A stretch of 64,000 nucleotides of DNA from Clitopilus passeckerianus (taxonomy: Eukaryota > Basidiomycota > Agaricomycetes > Agaricales > Entolomataceae): the NCBI GenBank assembly GCA_944990035.1, contig CALYLX010000125.1, positions 1 through 64,000 of the forward strand, given 5' to 3'. This document shows, one piece after another, positions 11,554 to 24,538 of this stretch (position 1 is its first letter; every line of letters begins with the position of its first letter). The notes beneath the pieces were generated by a model. The model saw nothing but the letters and a program-made list of their open reading frames with translations. It searched no databases and was not told where the DNA came from. The translations under genes and the position numbers were made by a program.

Positions 11554-14500
11554 ATTTACGCGATAAACAACGATCCTATGCTTGTCGGTTCACAGATTAT
11601 TCATTCGAATGTAATTCCGCACGTATCGCCCTCGCCATGCCGCGTCGAGTCAAGAACAGTCAGCTGGCATCAAATTTCTGACTGTTTCCCTTTAGCAATC
11701 CACACATCATCCACATCCTCTTCCCTCGGACATCGTTTGCTATGCCATCCAAGCCTGTCTAGCCGTCGCAATGGTACCACCTTGTGGATACCTACCTAAT
11801 AATGCACTGTTCACTTCTATAATCGATGTTGTCTCATTCTTCGTTGTCCGTTCCGATATCTCGACCAATTCGACCAACGTTCTTAGATCGGGACGGTAAC
11901 CGTACGCTAAAGAGATCTCATGACTGGCCATTCATTGGGGAAATTGCGTACAGATGGCGGCACCCATTTTGGGACGAGCGGAAAGGGTTGCGGTGCTCAG
12001 TCATCGATCATCATAGAATATTCTCTCACACATAATGACAATGGGGCCATAGTACTGAATTACACTAAATGAGCCTCTTCAACAGCTTCGTCAGCGCTTC
12101 TCGCTCATGGCCGTAGCGGAATAATCCAGGGTTGAGGCGAATTACATTCCAAAGGTTTGTTTAGCCTCAGAACAATGGGTGTACAAAGGACGGCCATCAC
12201 GCGCAAGTTTCTTTTTAGGGGCAAACAATGCACTTTCTTTCAGTTCGACTCACTCAAACTCAGGCGCTTCCGTCCCTACAATGGGTTTCTACGCGCCAAG
12301 CAGCTTGAATTAGTGTTTCCACATTTCAAAACACGTCTACTCTGTGCCAAGGAGATTGGCCATGGCCAGGACTATCTATAGGTGACTATATTCAAGCAAA
12401 CTGACGAACCTGGCATACTATCAATGCTCCTACCTGCGCGGACGGCTAACGCCAGCTTCGTCCCTGCCTACACCTCGAGCAAGTACGTTCCGCTGCGATA
12501 TCGGGACATCAGCACATAACTTTGAAAGGCCTCGGTGAATATCTTCACATGCTCGGATGCTCACATGTTCAAATGCATGCCTAATCCGGCGTAAGTACTC
12601 CCAGAAAAGGCAATCTCATACTCTGTCGCTGCCATCATCATCGAGGCATCGACACTGAGAGACGCAGATGAATCTAAGAGTGACGACTACGTGCAGGGTA
12701 AAGTTGATGATTACAGTTCTTACTGACTATGGGGTATTGGAGAATCTAATGACCGACCGTAACGGATGTGATTGGGGCTGTGATGCCTTCGCTCTGCGCC
12801 GTCTCACAACTATGTTCTCAACTCAAATGGTCATGCTCGGCCGCCTAGACCCCTGGAGTGAGGTCAAACGCGTCCTCTCCCTAGTCCTCCTCCAAAGATC
12901 GACCGCGTCGCATCAAGTAACATCCTCGGAGACATCATTTCTTCGCTCTGTCACCTCCCTACCTAACCCTCCTCTCGCTACGCCCTCCGCTTTCCTCATA
13001 TGGAAATCAAACTCGTTCTGGTCTGCTCCATCTCCAATCCCAACACCGGTCGTCCAAACTTGGTATACAGTCCCTGTTCTGAGATGCTTTAAGTGGAATT
13101 ATGGTGATTGGTGTGGACTGGTAGCGACGTCGCCCTGTCTATCTGTCTGCCACGCCTATTTGAGAAATGAACATGATGACGATGTTTCGTCGATTTCTTG
13201 CTTCGCGACCAGCGGGTTTTTGAGTACGGATCTGGCTTGGGATATACTTGAGTGCTGAAGTGAGTATCTTTGGTGAGTTCTTTGCCTGAAACGGCGGACT
13301 TTTTGAAGTATTTCTATTCCTTCTGTCGATCCTCTTCGTCCTCCTGTAGTGCTCTCTAGACCCTAGCTACTAATGAACATTCATCTCTATTCATCCTTGG
13401 TTCACGGACATACCCTTACATCAGCATGGTACACTTTTGCCTCGGCACGTCAACTTCAAGAATATCCTCTTCGAGTAGATTTCAATGCTGATTATGAACT
13501 CTTCTCTGGCTACCTTTCGCTGCTAATCCTATCACCATGCGCCGCACATAAATCTAGGCGCTCATGTTTGGTCGCCAACATACCAGGGTCGTGGCTGAGC
13601 CCAGAGTAAGTTTGGCTCTTCATCATATCCATTCATATATAGCACTTCTCCACCATCAGTGGTACGAACGACCACACATTGCTCTATATGCTCTTATCAC
13701 GACACGATGTTGGTCGCCCATGCTGCTCATCAACGGAGTTTCTGGAATCTGAAGCTACAACGAAGATGGCGCCATGGAAGAAGCTTTGGAGATCTCTGAG
13801 GCTTCTGGTTGCGGTATCGTAGGCTCTAGCTTTCACGCTTTCATATCTGCCGAAAGGTTCTATTTCTAGAAACTGGAGCTCCGCGATGCTCCCAGTGAAC
13901 GGACGTTTCGGTATCCCTGGACGATGATTTGGAATCTCTACCACCAAGGCTCGAGCGAGACACCCGGGCGGGCCGCCGCATGCCTCGGATTCCCGGTCTT
14001 AACCTGCGATCTACGAGAGCTCCTTTACTTTTGATGACGTTTTCTCTATGGATTCCAGCTTCATTGCTCCGTCCTCACCCAGGGTTTCACCCGAAGTAAC
14101 TTCAACCAATCATGGCGCTTTCAAATTAAGACTGTTAGCCAATCTCAGTTATCAACCCGGCTCCAGTCATTTGATGGACTTTCAAGTTTTTCGGCAGCCG
14201 ATGAGGACCTCCTCGTCTGCATGGGCATGAAAGTTGGGCTGAGCAGGTTAAAGATGGACAGGCCAAGGAGGCTGTCGTGGGGAGGAGTGGTTGATAGCAG
14301 TTTAGTGGTGGATCGACTTCGAGAAGTCTTGGAGGTGCTTCTGTGGGTTTACTTCCATGCATTTCCTCTACTTCTTCTCTGAAGTCCGTACTAATGTATT
14401 CCTACCTTCTCATACATGTGCAACATCCTTTATCTTTATGATACGATCCGGTTCAGTTCAAACCTTGTATTCTATTGAGATTGGCATCGAGCAATTGCAT

Positions 14501-17500
14501 GTGGTCACTGGTTTAATGATCAGAGGAATGCAGTCCGCTCGTGTCAATACTGACTCAGGACGTCGAATATTCTTTGGATCTCAATCATTATTCACTCATT
14601 CCGATCAAGTACATCTCAACCTCTGGCAGCCGTGCCTGACAGGCCACTGAGTGGACTGGCTAATTGATTATGAGTTCAAGCGCTCAATACTCCGTCTCTT
14701 TGACATATCCTCGAGAAATACCCGGGCTCGCTAATCCCAAACTCAGGAAAATCCAGAATTTCTGAGATCAGAACGAGTCGTCTATCGACGCGCATAACCA
14801 GCTGGTGGACATTGACAAGGTGCCATCAACTCGACCTATCACCTTTACCCTGCACCCTTCAGGTCCCAACTGCTTTACGACAGTTCAAAGGCTTCGACCT
14901 GTTCTTTCTTTTGAACACCTAGACACTATCCTCAGCGACAGGTGCGAAGAAATACCAGCTTCTCCACAATGTACTTTCAGCTGAAATCAAATCAAGCTCG
15001 CAAGTGGTCTGACATGCGTTCATAGCTGGTTCAAATTGAAAGTTTACTTCATTGGTTGGCTCTGTCATCTTAAGGAACGGGATCGTTTCTGTTCGCTTCG
15101 GGCTAGAAGGGCGGAATGCAAACCGCCACCACTGACGATTATACTGCGTCACTTGACCAAAGTGCCGTATGTTGCCTCTGAAGAACTGGAGTCAGCTCGG
15201 AAGACGCACGTCCCCTATACAGACATAGGAGATCAAAGTAGACTGGCCTTGCAAACAGATTCGAATAATGAGTCCTTGAAGATCAACGGAAGCTACTTTG
15301 AGGAGTGCCTGACGCGTTGCTCAAATGTCGATTTGGTCATGCGGCTTACGATCACACTCTGCAGTGCTATAGTGCTTTCGTAACTTCGGAATCGTCTTGC
15401 GGCTTCAAAGATCATAGAGGTTATGCGGACTACCTGTGAACCATTTCTGGCCTGAACTGAACCCTTCCAACCGAAATGGCGCCAAAGAAGGAATCTAGAC
15501 CCAGAGCGACAGCAAGCTCGCACGAAAAGGGCGAATAGAAGGCCAAAAACTCAATAAATAGTGATAAATTGGCTAATGTTGTTGGTTCAGCCGAACAAAC
15601 GGCCATTGTACATACGTTGCGGGAGCAGATGTCCCCTGCCAGCATTGCACCACGCGAAAGCCTGAATGATAACCTGACCGGAGTGAATGGACAGGTTCCG
15701 GCATCGATTGAGGCCGTGTTTGGCTGAATCGAAGATCTTGATCGCTTTCTCGGTTGATCGGTGCCAAAAGGGCACAAACCAACCGGGATAATCTCTTTAA
15801 AAGGCAATATGCGGCTTAACATTAATGATGCGATATTGTTGGTCCTTCTGGCGATCAGCGTACTGTAAGGTGGAAATTAATGTGGATTGCCTGCAGGCTA
15901 GTAGCGAGAATATCAAGGGAAATTCAACATACGATGTTCGCTCAAGATGCGTCTATCCTTGTGGTACTTACTTGGTACTGACAGTCGGAAGTAAGTTCAG
16001 CCAACAAGGTGGATAAGATGCATGTCAGAAGGCAAGACGAACGAGATGAGGACAAGAAGGTTTGCCATGAACTCTTCAAACTTTTCTTGAACCAATAGGC
16101 TGTTTTCCAAACACGAACCAGCCTTGAGCGGTACGCAGATGGTAGAATCTCTGCATAACAGGGCTCAAACTTAACTCCACGAAACCCACAATATTTATTC
16201 CGTATTATATTGGGCTTCCAATGTCAATCCTGCCTGACAACCCGTCGCTTGGACCCACCCAAAACACATCCTCCAACGACTCCGCCGGGCATATCTTTCC
16301 TTACCGCACAGGCTCACTTCACATATCCTGGTTCAATTCTCATATTTAGCCCGCTAAGAGGCCGTCTGATGTTTGAAGCAGGAATAATCATTTCTCTCTG
16401 CCTGCCAAAATTGACCCACACCAAAACCCATCCTAATTCACCGGCAACCATCACCTTTGCCCCATTCCCCGCCACTCACCAAGGAAATCTGTATTGATTT
16501 GGCTTTTAGTGGAGCAAATGGACTCACCGCCACTGCATGCCGAAGTGATAAGATCTTAGAGAGCAGTGCAGAGTAATATTATGGGTGTGTGTATACGTTT
16601 CAAGTTTGAGCTCACCGTAGATGATTCTGGAGGTAGTTCGTTGCTAACTTGTTCATAGCGACATGAAGTTGTCAAGCTGGAGCGTGGAGATGAGGTAGAC
16701 TGGGCATTAGCGGGCGTACAAGGTGCGGAATCCAACGTGTGATGACTATTGCATCAAGCCGTTCATTGCATTGCAGCTGATGCGCCTCCACGGGCGCCTA
16801 ATTCACTTCGTCGACAAAGTGCCAGGGCTACACCGACGGCTTATCATTCTGGGAATTCCCGACGACTCTCGTGCCTTTCTCTTTCTCCGTCGTCGATCTC
16901 GACTTGCTATGAACATCTCAACATTCGCAATGCCACTTCTCCGAGTCTCGAGCCAGTCCTATTCAAAGTTCAAACCCGCAGGAGAACTTCAACTTTAGCG
17001 ACTCTGGCACAGTTTCACTCCCACACGGTCACTCGCCCTAACACAAAACATATCCGCCCCAGTGTCGGGGCCAACCTTTGTTAAACCTCCGCGACGTCAA
17101 GTTATGGCCGCCCCAAGAGGGTTCGACCTGCACTCTGGACCGGAAAAACGTACCTCACCCTCCTGAACTTGACTCATACATCTTCGAACCAGCATATTTT
17201 TCTCTCGAACTAAGCATATCTAGCTCAGCCCCTTCTCTTCCTACTTCCTCGACACGGCTTGCGGCTACTCTCCTTGTTCAAAGGTACCCAGAGGCACAAA
17301 GCACGATGATCCCGCAGGGGATATCCCTCTATATCCTACCCTCCCGCACCGACATGTAACCACCGACTGGCGATCCTACCCGTATGTAGTAGTTCTTCAT
17401 TAGATCAATACAGATCATATGGCTTTTCCTGCCTGTGTTGGGGGCTATCAGGACGGAAAGGCGCTGTAAGCCCGCAAACAAGACTCTGGGATGTACCACC

Positions 17501-17951
17501 AGGTACGATGGCACTGATGTTCAGTTTGCTTGGGTTGATTCGAGACTTGAGACGTGATGGGGATTCGTGAAAGCGCCTGTGTGAGCGGTGATTGTAGTTT
17601 GCGAAGATTTATGGTGGAGGAAGAGGCGGAGTCATGACAAATGTCGAACACGATGGAGGTTCGCATGGGCCAGAATTGCAGGGTCGAGGACCTTAGAAAA
17701 CCATCAATCGCGAAAGAAGTCGAGAGCAAACTCGGAGCCAGTGAAGTTGCAGACACGAAGTAGTGTATGCATGCGTTCTGCAACAATGTCATACGAAAAG
17801 TTACAACAAACCCACGGCGTCATGAGTATCTCAACTGCAAACTGCGAATGTCCGAGAGGCGAATCGAATAATAAAGTCCATCACCATCCAGGATTGAAGA
17901 ACATCCCACCCATACCGTCAGCCTCCAACCTCAACCCTCCCCCTCACCGCC
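11554..17951. other. long gene-poor stretch
   Basis: Over 6 kb without a gene I can support. The longest frame, 12668-13258 (+, 196 codons), has no recognisable motif and a shadow-like composition rich in Ser, Thr and Cys. Other frames (15036-15383 +, 15430-15822 -, 16749-17084 +, 17448-17792 -) lack splice partners that would extend them. The first few hundred bases may hold the promoter and 5' UTR of the cyclin gene. Confidence 0.35.
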
Positions 17952-20054
17952 CTAATACCCATTCTCCTTCGTCTTATTCTTACTCCCCTTCGGCCTCCCC
18001 CTTGGCCTCTTGGCTGCAGGCTCCAAATCCCGCCCCACCGCTCCCCCACTAGGTCCATCTCCTCCTGACCCTCCAGCCGCATCCGAACTGACGCGCTTCG
18101 TACCCGCCGAGGGGGGCGGAGGCTGATATTGACCCGCTTGCGCCGATAAGCTGTGGAGAGGGCGATGGTCCTGGACCGGTTAATCTGCGTTCGTTTAGGT
18201 AGCTGGATGTGGGAATGGGCATTAGTAGTTGTTCTTCGGTAATGGATGATTGATGGAAGAAGGACAGAGGACAGAGGAGGACAGTGAAAGGAACAGGTAC
18301 TATTGTCAAATGAAAGGGCCGATGAAAGGACAAAGGAGAGAAAAGGAAACTGAACGAGGATGAATCGAACTGAACGAATCGAAAGGACATCGAACTGGTG
18401 ATCGGAGGACACAGAGGACAAGAACGTGCGGAGGAAGAAGCATCTTCGCGTGCTCCCGCCTGCGGGTTAGCACTAGGCTAATGAAAGCCCAGGCCATAAC
18501 CGGTTCGACATATATTACCCCGTCACCGTGAAAGGCAGGAAAGGTCTTGATGTGCCCCAACCCACGCCAATCCACCCAGACATGTGTTGATGAGAGTGGA
18601 ATCGTCCCATCAACGAGGAGGAACGAGGACAGAGGGACAAGGGGCGGATTTCCATATATGGAAACAGGGGATGTTGAATGGCCGGACTCGTTAACAGAGG
18701 AACGGCCCGTTGTGACAGCAGGAATTGAATTAATGTGATATGTGATAGACGCCCGAGAAGCTGGGTTGTATGGAGTAGGTGGTTCGTTGGGACAAGATCT
18801 AACCCAAGCACGCTAGAATGCATGTGGAAGGAGGCAATAAAAGGAGGGGAAATGCGAATGCCGGCCCCAAGGTTCTAGATGAATTTCCAGAAACGAGCAA
18901 GACGTGACAAACTTCATGGAAGGACCGGCAAGAGAGAAATAGAAGCATGGGACGTAAGATGGACACTTACTGTGCTGCTTTCTCGTCTAGCGTACTCTGC
19001 AAACTCGGTAGCGGCGGCTGGCCCAGTTCTTGACGTAGTCTATCCACGTCGTTCTTAGCTGTGGTGTATTCGCCTTCGGTGAGTTGGTTCATTTTCGTCC
19101 GGAGTTCTTGACACCTGCGAAAGAGAATATTAGATCCTCGTCTCTGGGCGCATATAGTAGGGGAGGATAAGGTTGTGTGAAGTGCGAGGCGGATATAGTC
19201 ACGTTGAAGAAGAATGAAAGAAGTGAAGAGAAGAGAAGGTGAGTTAACGTACTCTTGTTCGATTTTTGTTTCTAGCATGTCGGCCTATAGGTAAGGTAGC
19301 ATGTTATGTGAGTCGACGCGTCGGTAGGAAGTTGGTGGACGGATTGACTTTGTCTTTATGCTCGTTAACCTAGGGACCAAATCTCTGATTAGGGAAGTTT
19401 TTCAAAGACAAAGGCAAACGACATACCTCTCGCAATGCGCTCAGCAGCCTCATCCGTTCGCTCTCGAGCCTAATCACACGACCACATCAGGATCCATCTC
19501 CTCAAAGTGTGAAATGCCCATACTTGTTTTTCTGCTCCTTGATGTCCTGTATCGTTCGGCCCTTTTCTTGCAGTGAGGCATGTGCTGACAGAATATGAGC
19601 AGTATGCAGTTGCAAGGTCAATGCATGTTTTCTATATTCGGACGTCATGTCAGCGATAAGATTTTAGATCAAGGAATACGCGAACATACTTGAGTTCTGC
19701 GGTCTTTGCTAGATGCACAAGATCCTTTGTCCAATCACCTGTAGCGACTAACGGCGTACTTGTTGGTGCAGCCGAGCTTGTCGATGCTTGAGGTTGTGCC
19801 GCCGGCTGTGAGGGTTGTGATGGCGGAGGTGGTGGCTGGTGTACGGCGACCGGCTGTTGTAGTTGAGGAATCTGCTGATAATGCTGGGTATAATGGGCAT
19901 GCAGCTGCTGCTGTGGCTGATGTTGTTGATGCTGGGTATCTCTTGGATTTATTCCAATGTTTTGTTGATTGTTGTTGATAAGATGTGGCGGATTATAATG
20001 GATGTACTGAGTACCCGGATGGTGGTGGTGAAACTGAATTTGTTGTGAAGACAT
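17952..20054 (-). CDS. Gln-rich coiled-coil protein with C-terminal AT-hook
   Basis: Seven exons joined in phase: 20054-19690, 19631-19524, 19469-19427, 19369-19349, 19284-19253, 19114-18971 and 18150-17952, giving 303 aa. The N-terminus is Gln/His/Pro-rich, with a His run after MSSQQIQF. The middle is a long heptad coiled coil (LESERMRLLSALREVNEHK, then ADMLETKIEQ, then RTKMNQLTEGEYTTAKNDVD). The C-terminus carries the AT-hook-like KRPRGRPKGSKNK, which suggests minor-groove DNA binding in the nucleus. The last intron is about 820 nt, far longer than the others. If it is not removed, translation stops at once (CAG TAA overlapping the donor), giving a form without the AT-hook. One donor (19348, GTCAAT) is weak. 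An ATG at 20105 is an alternative start. I do not recognise a named family. Confidence 0.6.
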
Positions 20055-21761
20055 GATCTTCTCTGAAAAAGCGACGGGAAAAGAAATCAAAGTGTTTGGG
20101 GTCATCCAACAACAGAGTGCCAGGGGTTTGCTTGGTCTTGTTTGATCTCGAGGCTACTGACCATAATTGCTCCCTACGATGTCGATGAAGGGCAACGGTA
20201 TTAACGGTCCGGCGGGCCAGCCAGTTCTCTTTATTTTCGCTTGATTCCAAGTCGAACCAGCCTACGAGAGCTTTCACCGAGCATACACCCTAGCGATGGA
20301 ATAACCTGACAAAAATTGTACTTGTTCCGTTGCCCGTGATCGACAGTCAGAGGGTCGAGTCCTATCAACCCGATAGAAAGCACGATCAGAACTTCATCCA
20401 TACGCTGCTTATCGGGCGTCTTTGGCACGCCATATGAAGTTATAAGCAATATCCACGCTTGTCTGTCTGCCGTTATCAGACGGCCTGAACATGAATGAGC
20501 CGACGCTTTGTTACCAAACTCCCGACAGACCATGGCTCGCGGAACCAATTTCTTTGACGTAAATGAATGGAAAACGAACGAACGTGAGCTCCCGTCTTGT
20601 GAACGTGCCATAAGAAAAACGGCCCGAGGTTTCTGCGAACTCACGGCGGACGGGTGATGGCTCTTTGCCTATCCAGCCCTATCTTGTAAGATGTAGACGT
20701 TCAGCTATAATCCTATCATTATAGGAGTTCGGCGCACGTCCCTGCGTACACCGATTCGGTAGTTTTCGTTTTCGAGCCCAGTTGCCATGCTAGGCATGTG
20801 TGCAATGGAAACCACCACACACGTTCCTCGTTCTCAATCTAACCAGAAGCGCCCTCTTAACATGTAGACCAATCAAATATACGCAAGCATGCAGACGCCT
20901 GCGTCGATCTGGGCCCGTAGATCCCGTCACCACACTGCAATATACACAGGAGTAGATACTGACTCCAGATCTACCCATCCATTAGAATCTGGAATGGAAT
21001 AATCCAATAGTCGTTGCATTCCCTGGTTCACCTGGTTCAACCCGCATATCCACCGACTCGGATGGCACTCGAGCTGGCCCCTCCGAGTCGAGTGAACATA
21101 CGAGGAAACCTACCGTGGACCTGTGATCAGATTCACAGCGAATGATCGACGGGCCAAGCACCACCACCTTTGGGACTCAATATTCTCGAATTTCCCATCG
21201 TCCATCATTTCGACACATAGTACATAGCTTATGCCTAGGCGGGCTCTCACCATCTACACCTAAGCAAATGAATTACTCCCAGCTCATACTGCAAGCGCAA
21301 TATATTCCGGGACGAATGCGCCGGACGGTTGCAGTTGATAGTGTATAGTCCAGGGTAAGCCTGAGAGGTATACACTGATCTTTGATACGCCGGGAGTTCG
21401 ACTCGCAAGGGCCCTCGATGTACAATGTCATTGGTTGTTGGAAGAATGTCATGCGCTAGTGATTGGGTGGCTGTAGCTGGAGTGTGGTAGAAATTAAGGA
21501 ACACCCAGTAAGAATAGGACGAGGATCAGTAACTGAGCCCAACGTTACTGGCAACTGACACTTGACCCTCGGGCTATAGACGTCTACGGTGACCCTGAGG
21601 GTTTCCCCAGGTTCTTGTTATTTCTGTCAAATGTATACTGTATGACTGCTGGAGCGTGGTTTGGCTGGTTGCGATCACGGTGAGGATGAGTAGAAGGATT
21701 AATTAGTCTTCAGAAAGTTCTTACCTCCACCTTCGCCTCACTCAGACATCAATGACGAGTA
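20055..21761. other. intergenic stretch
   Basis: Upstream region of the AT-hook gene. The minus-strand frame at 20231-20644 (about 137 codons) has no motif and probably lies in the 5' UTR or promoter. No repeats or RNA genes were recognised. Confidence 0.3.
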
Positions 21762-22096
21762 TTAAGCATTCTCAGCCAAATATCCTACACGGAGGTCAAT
21801 CACCATCGTGTACGAGGCTGATAGCTTACCCCCTATCCCAGAGTCATACTTAGAACCTTCGGCGCCGTAATACGCAGCTAAACTATGAACAATCTCCGTT
21901 GTACGAGTAGATCCACTGATAAACGTAAGAATATCGTGAACCACCTCCAAATTAATCTATGAACCAGTGAATTTTAGCGGTGAACCACTGCCGCGCTTTG
22001 GCTCTCAGCTATTTCTGCGGAAGGTATGATGGTGCGTTTAATGTGGCGCCGGCCAGCCTCCACTAGACTAGGAACCAGTTCGTCGTGACCAGTCAT
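21762..22096 (-). CDS. possible small protein, about 85 aa, unknown
   Basis: Three segments read as coding: 22096-21989 (from ATG; EAGRRHIKRTIIPSAEIAE), 21956-21830 (LEVVHDILTFISGSTRTTEI and IVHSLAAYYGAEGSKYDSG) and 21784-21762 (YLAENA then stop). The second intron (45 nt, GTAAGC...GTAG) is good and in phase. The first proposed intron is only 32 nt, too short for comfort, so the 5' part may be wrong or carry a lesion. The composition (hydrophobic/charged alternation, few rare residues) looks like real protein. I do not recognise the family. Confidence 0.35.
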
Positions 22097-22884
22097 TAGG
22101 ACACGACTGGAGGCGGTTTCTAGTAAATTTTAAAGCTAAAAATTGAAAGTATTCCAAGAACTGGTGACTATATGTTGAATTGGTGGCAATATAATGGCGC
22201 GGCCCGTGCACGAGGCGTTGAAGAGCATACTACTACTGCTCCTCCTACTTCTGCACTCATCTGATCGGCCGTTGATTGAGATCGCTAACTTCGAACTCGG
22301 AGGAGCACAGGACTGGTGACTGCGTCACTATGAGAGTGCCTGACCCGCACGACCACGACCACGTTTTACAAGAATTTATCGAGGTCTGGCAGCCGGAGGT
22401 CAGTTGGGCGCAGTTGTCGAATTGGATTCTGATCTAGATGCAAGATGTCATCAGCGAAAGTAGAATACGATCATGGTCGATGTTGACATCGACATTTTGG
22501 CGAAGCCAGGGGACAAGTCAATTCACCTGGAAGCACCTGATCGGTGGGGTGGCAAGAATAGATCGCCACGCGAGTACGATCAAGATTAAACAGAACAGAA
22601 GAGCCAATGAACTGCCAAACTGTGGTCGAGCAGAAGGATTGAAGCAATAAGTCAGGATGAACGACTGCTGTAGAGCCTAGATACCGAGGTTTCCTCACTG
22701 CGGCTCGGGAGGATTCGATATTTCGTATTTTGTCCAAGATTTTACCGTCATCCATGGCCGTGGGGTTCGGATGTCCTATCATTAGTTGAAGGTGATTGAT
22801 TGCGAGTGTTCCGGAATCACGAAGCACCTACAGAGGCTACCTGGAAGCAGAGTAAATGACACGACAGCTTTGGTGAAGTAATCT

Positions 22885-23480
22885 CTCAGCGGAATGGGGA
22901 GCTACAGAGGTGACGGAATGCGAAATCTGCTGTTGGTCTCTTCCAGATGAAGTAATAATTGAATACGATCACCTTAGCCGTCTACAACAGTTCGGAAGGC
23001 GCCACGAGCAATTTCATCACTTACCGTCCAAAGCATCGCCACCAAGTAGTGAGACTTCGAATGCGTATTCGTCCCGAAGCGCCTCGATGAATCGCGAGCG
23101 ACAATGATCCACCGAGAAGTGCATTGTTAGCAGAAATATCATGTGGCCTTCGAAATCATAGTCGAGGTCAGCGTCCAGGAGAAACTGGGCTTGGAGTTAT
23201 AGGCGGGACGTTTTGGCCATTTGACAAAGCTTCGTCAAGGAGCGTGGCAGTAGGGACGATGCCTGGCCCGTGAATGCTCAGGATACACAATCGTCTTGAA
23301 AATGGGATCAGAATTAGCCGTTGGACGATTGGCTCGCGTTCCCACCATGTCCTTGAGTTCAAGTGGGAGAACCGCCGGGCTAGGATGCGTAGGCAGGTAT
23401 TGTACTGGCCATGTTCTGTCTTTTGCTTGTTTGAAATAATTTCCACGTAGTTCTCGCCATCAACAGTCCGAACGAATGAG
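22885..23480 (-). CDS. doubtful short gene downstream of NatB
   Basis: Two minus-strand blocks look coding. One lies at about 23470-23195 (YVEIISNKQKTEHGQYNTCL, RILARRFSHLNSRTWWERE). The other lies at about 23194-23020 (DADLDYDFEGHMIFLLTMHF, RDEYAFEVSLLGGDALD) and ends in a strong GTAAGT donor. A 73-nt intron with branch-like TGAC would join them in phase, and a short last exon would stop near 22890. No start was found and no family is recognised. It may be read-through sequence 3' of the NatB gene, or chance. Confidence 0.22.
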
Positions 23481-23551
23481 TGAAGATGTTGTATTGAGAT
23501 TATATTGTGTGATATCGATACAGATGCGGTGTTTTGTGATCAAAGGATGTG

Positions 23552-24319
23552 TTATGATACCTCCTGTGCGGAGACCATAACATCCCTTCCATTAGACCGT
23601 ACTGAACGACGACTTGGGTCGCGTGATAATGGCTTCCGCATATCTGTTCAGAAAACAGTGAGGACGAGGTCTAATGTTAAAGCATGGAGAACTGACCGAA
23701 AGCATCCTCTTCATCCCTTCCGCCTCTGCCTATGCCTAAGCTCCCATAATACTCTCTCACTCTTCTATACACGCTATATCCCATGCCCTCATACATCTCA
23801 ATAGCAACCTCGTTATTGCACCTGACGTAGAGATCGACGAAGAAACCTCGATAGAACGTGTCAGAAACGAGCTCGAGGAGGTCCATCATCTTGCGCGCAA
23901 GGGAGAGGCGTCGGTATTCGGGAGCAACGGTAATAGCTGTTACGTGTCCATGCCATTCAGTATTTTGCCCTTCTGCCTTGCCAATGACTGCCAGAAAACG
24001 AAGAGTTTAGCTTGATTAGATATTCAGGCGGGGATGCGACGCACCATATCCCATGAGTCGACCGCTGGGTGCTTCCTGCACACAGCACAGGTCTGGCCAG
24101 CGAGAAAGGTAGTTCAGGTAGAAGCCAATCCCATACTACATTGCAGTTCAACATTTGTCCCCAGATTGGTGTAACCAGCACTCACAGTTTCTGTCCAGAT
24201 GTCCAGGTTGCTGAAGACGTTTGGGTCAGTTCCCAATTTTGGACCATGACAAGAGCCTAAACATACATGTTGTTGAACCTGAACATATCGGCTGCTTTGA
24301 ATGGGCGGAGGATGCTCAT
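23552..24319 (-). CDS. NAT3: NatB N-terminal acetyltransferase catalytic subunit (Naa20/Nat3)
   Basis: Catalytic subunit of the ribosome-associated NatB complex, which acetylates N-termini beginning Met-Asp, Met-Glu, Met-Asn or Met-Gln. Five exons in phase: 24319-24267, 24210-24186, 24135-24045, 23987-23697 and 23643-23552, giving 183 aa, the normal size. Family hallmarks are present: the start MSILRPFKAADMFRFNN; GMGYSVYRRV and YY close to the end of the GNAT fold; FVDLYVRCNNEVAIEMYEG; the acetyl-CoA loop EYRRLSLA (residues 80-87, with Ser where Gly is usual); and the C-terminal DEEDAFDMRKPLSRD. No frame lesion. The start is the first ATG in the frame that gives the conserved N-terminus. Confidence 0.93.
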
Positions 24320-24538
24320 CTGGGCAAGGTGGCACTGGACGCGATGACGAGGTGAGAGCAAGGTAGCAGCCAAAGTTTTGCTGCAGACCTCGTGGGAAAC
24401 CAGTTTTCTGGCAGGTCGCCTCGAGGTTTGCCATTGGGCTTTGGCCATGATAGCGACACTGACATGTAATTATTTCTGGAAAGTGCAGTTCTGACATTGA
24501 GTTATATCCTTACATATGATACAGATTAATTATACAGC

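Noticed and set aside
12668..13258. 196-codon plus-strand frame
   Set aside because: No motif, no natural composition, no splice partners; likely a chance frame.
18049..18421. Two overlapping minus-strand frames of 113 and 167 codons
   Set aside because: Both overlap the AT-hook exon in other frames; the AT-hook frame is the only one that joins in phase to the upstream exons.
20231..20644. 137-codon minus-strand frame upstream of the AT-hook gene
   Set aside because: No motif and it lies where the promoter or leader of that gene is expected.
24114..24497. 127-codon minus-strand frame over the 5' part of NAT3
   Set aside because: It is a shifted reading of NAT3 exons 1 and 2; the conserved NatB text lies in the other frames.
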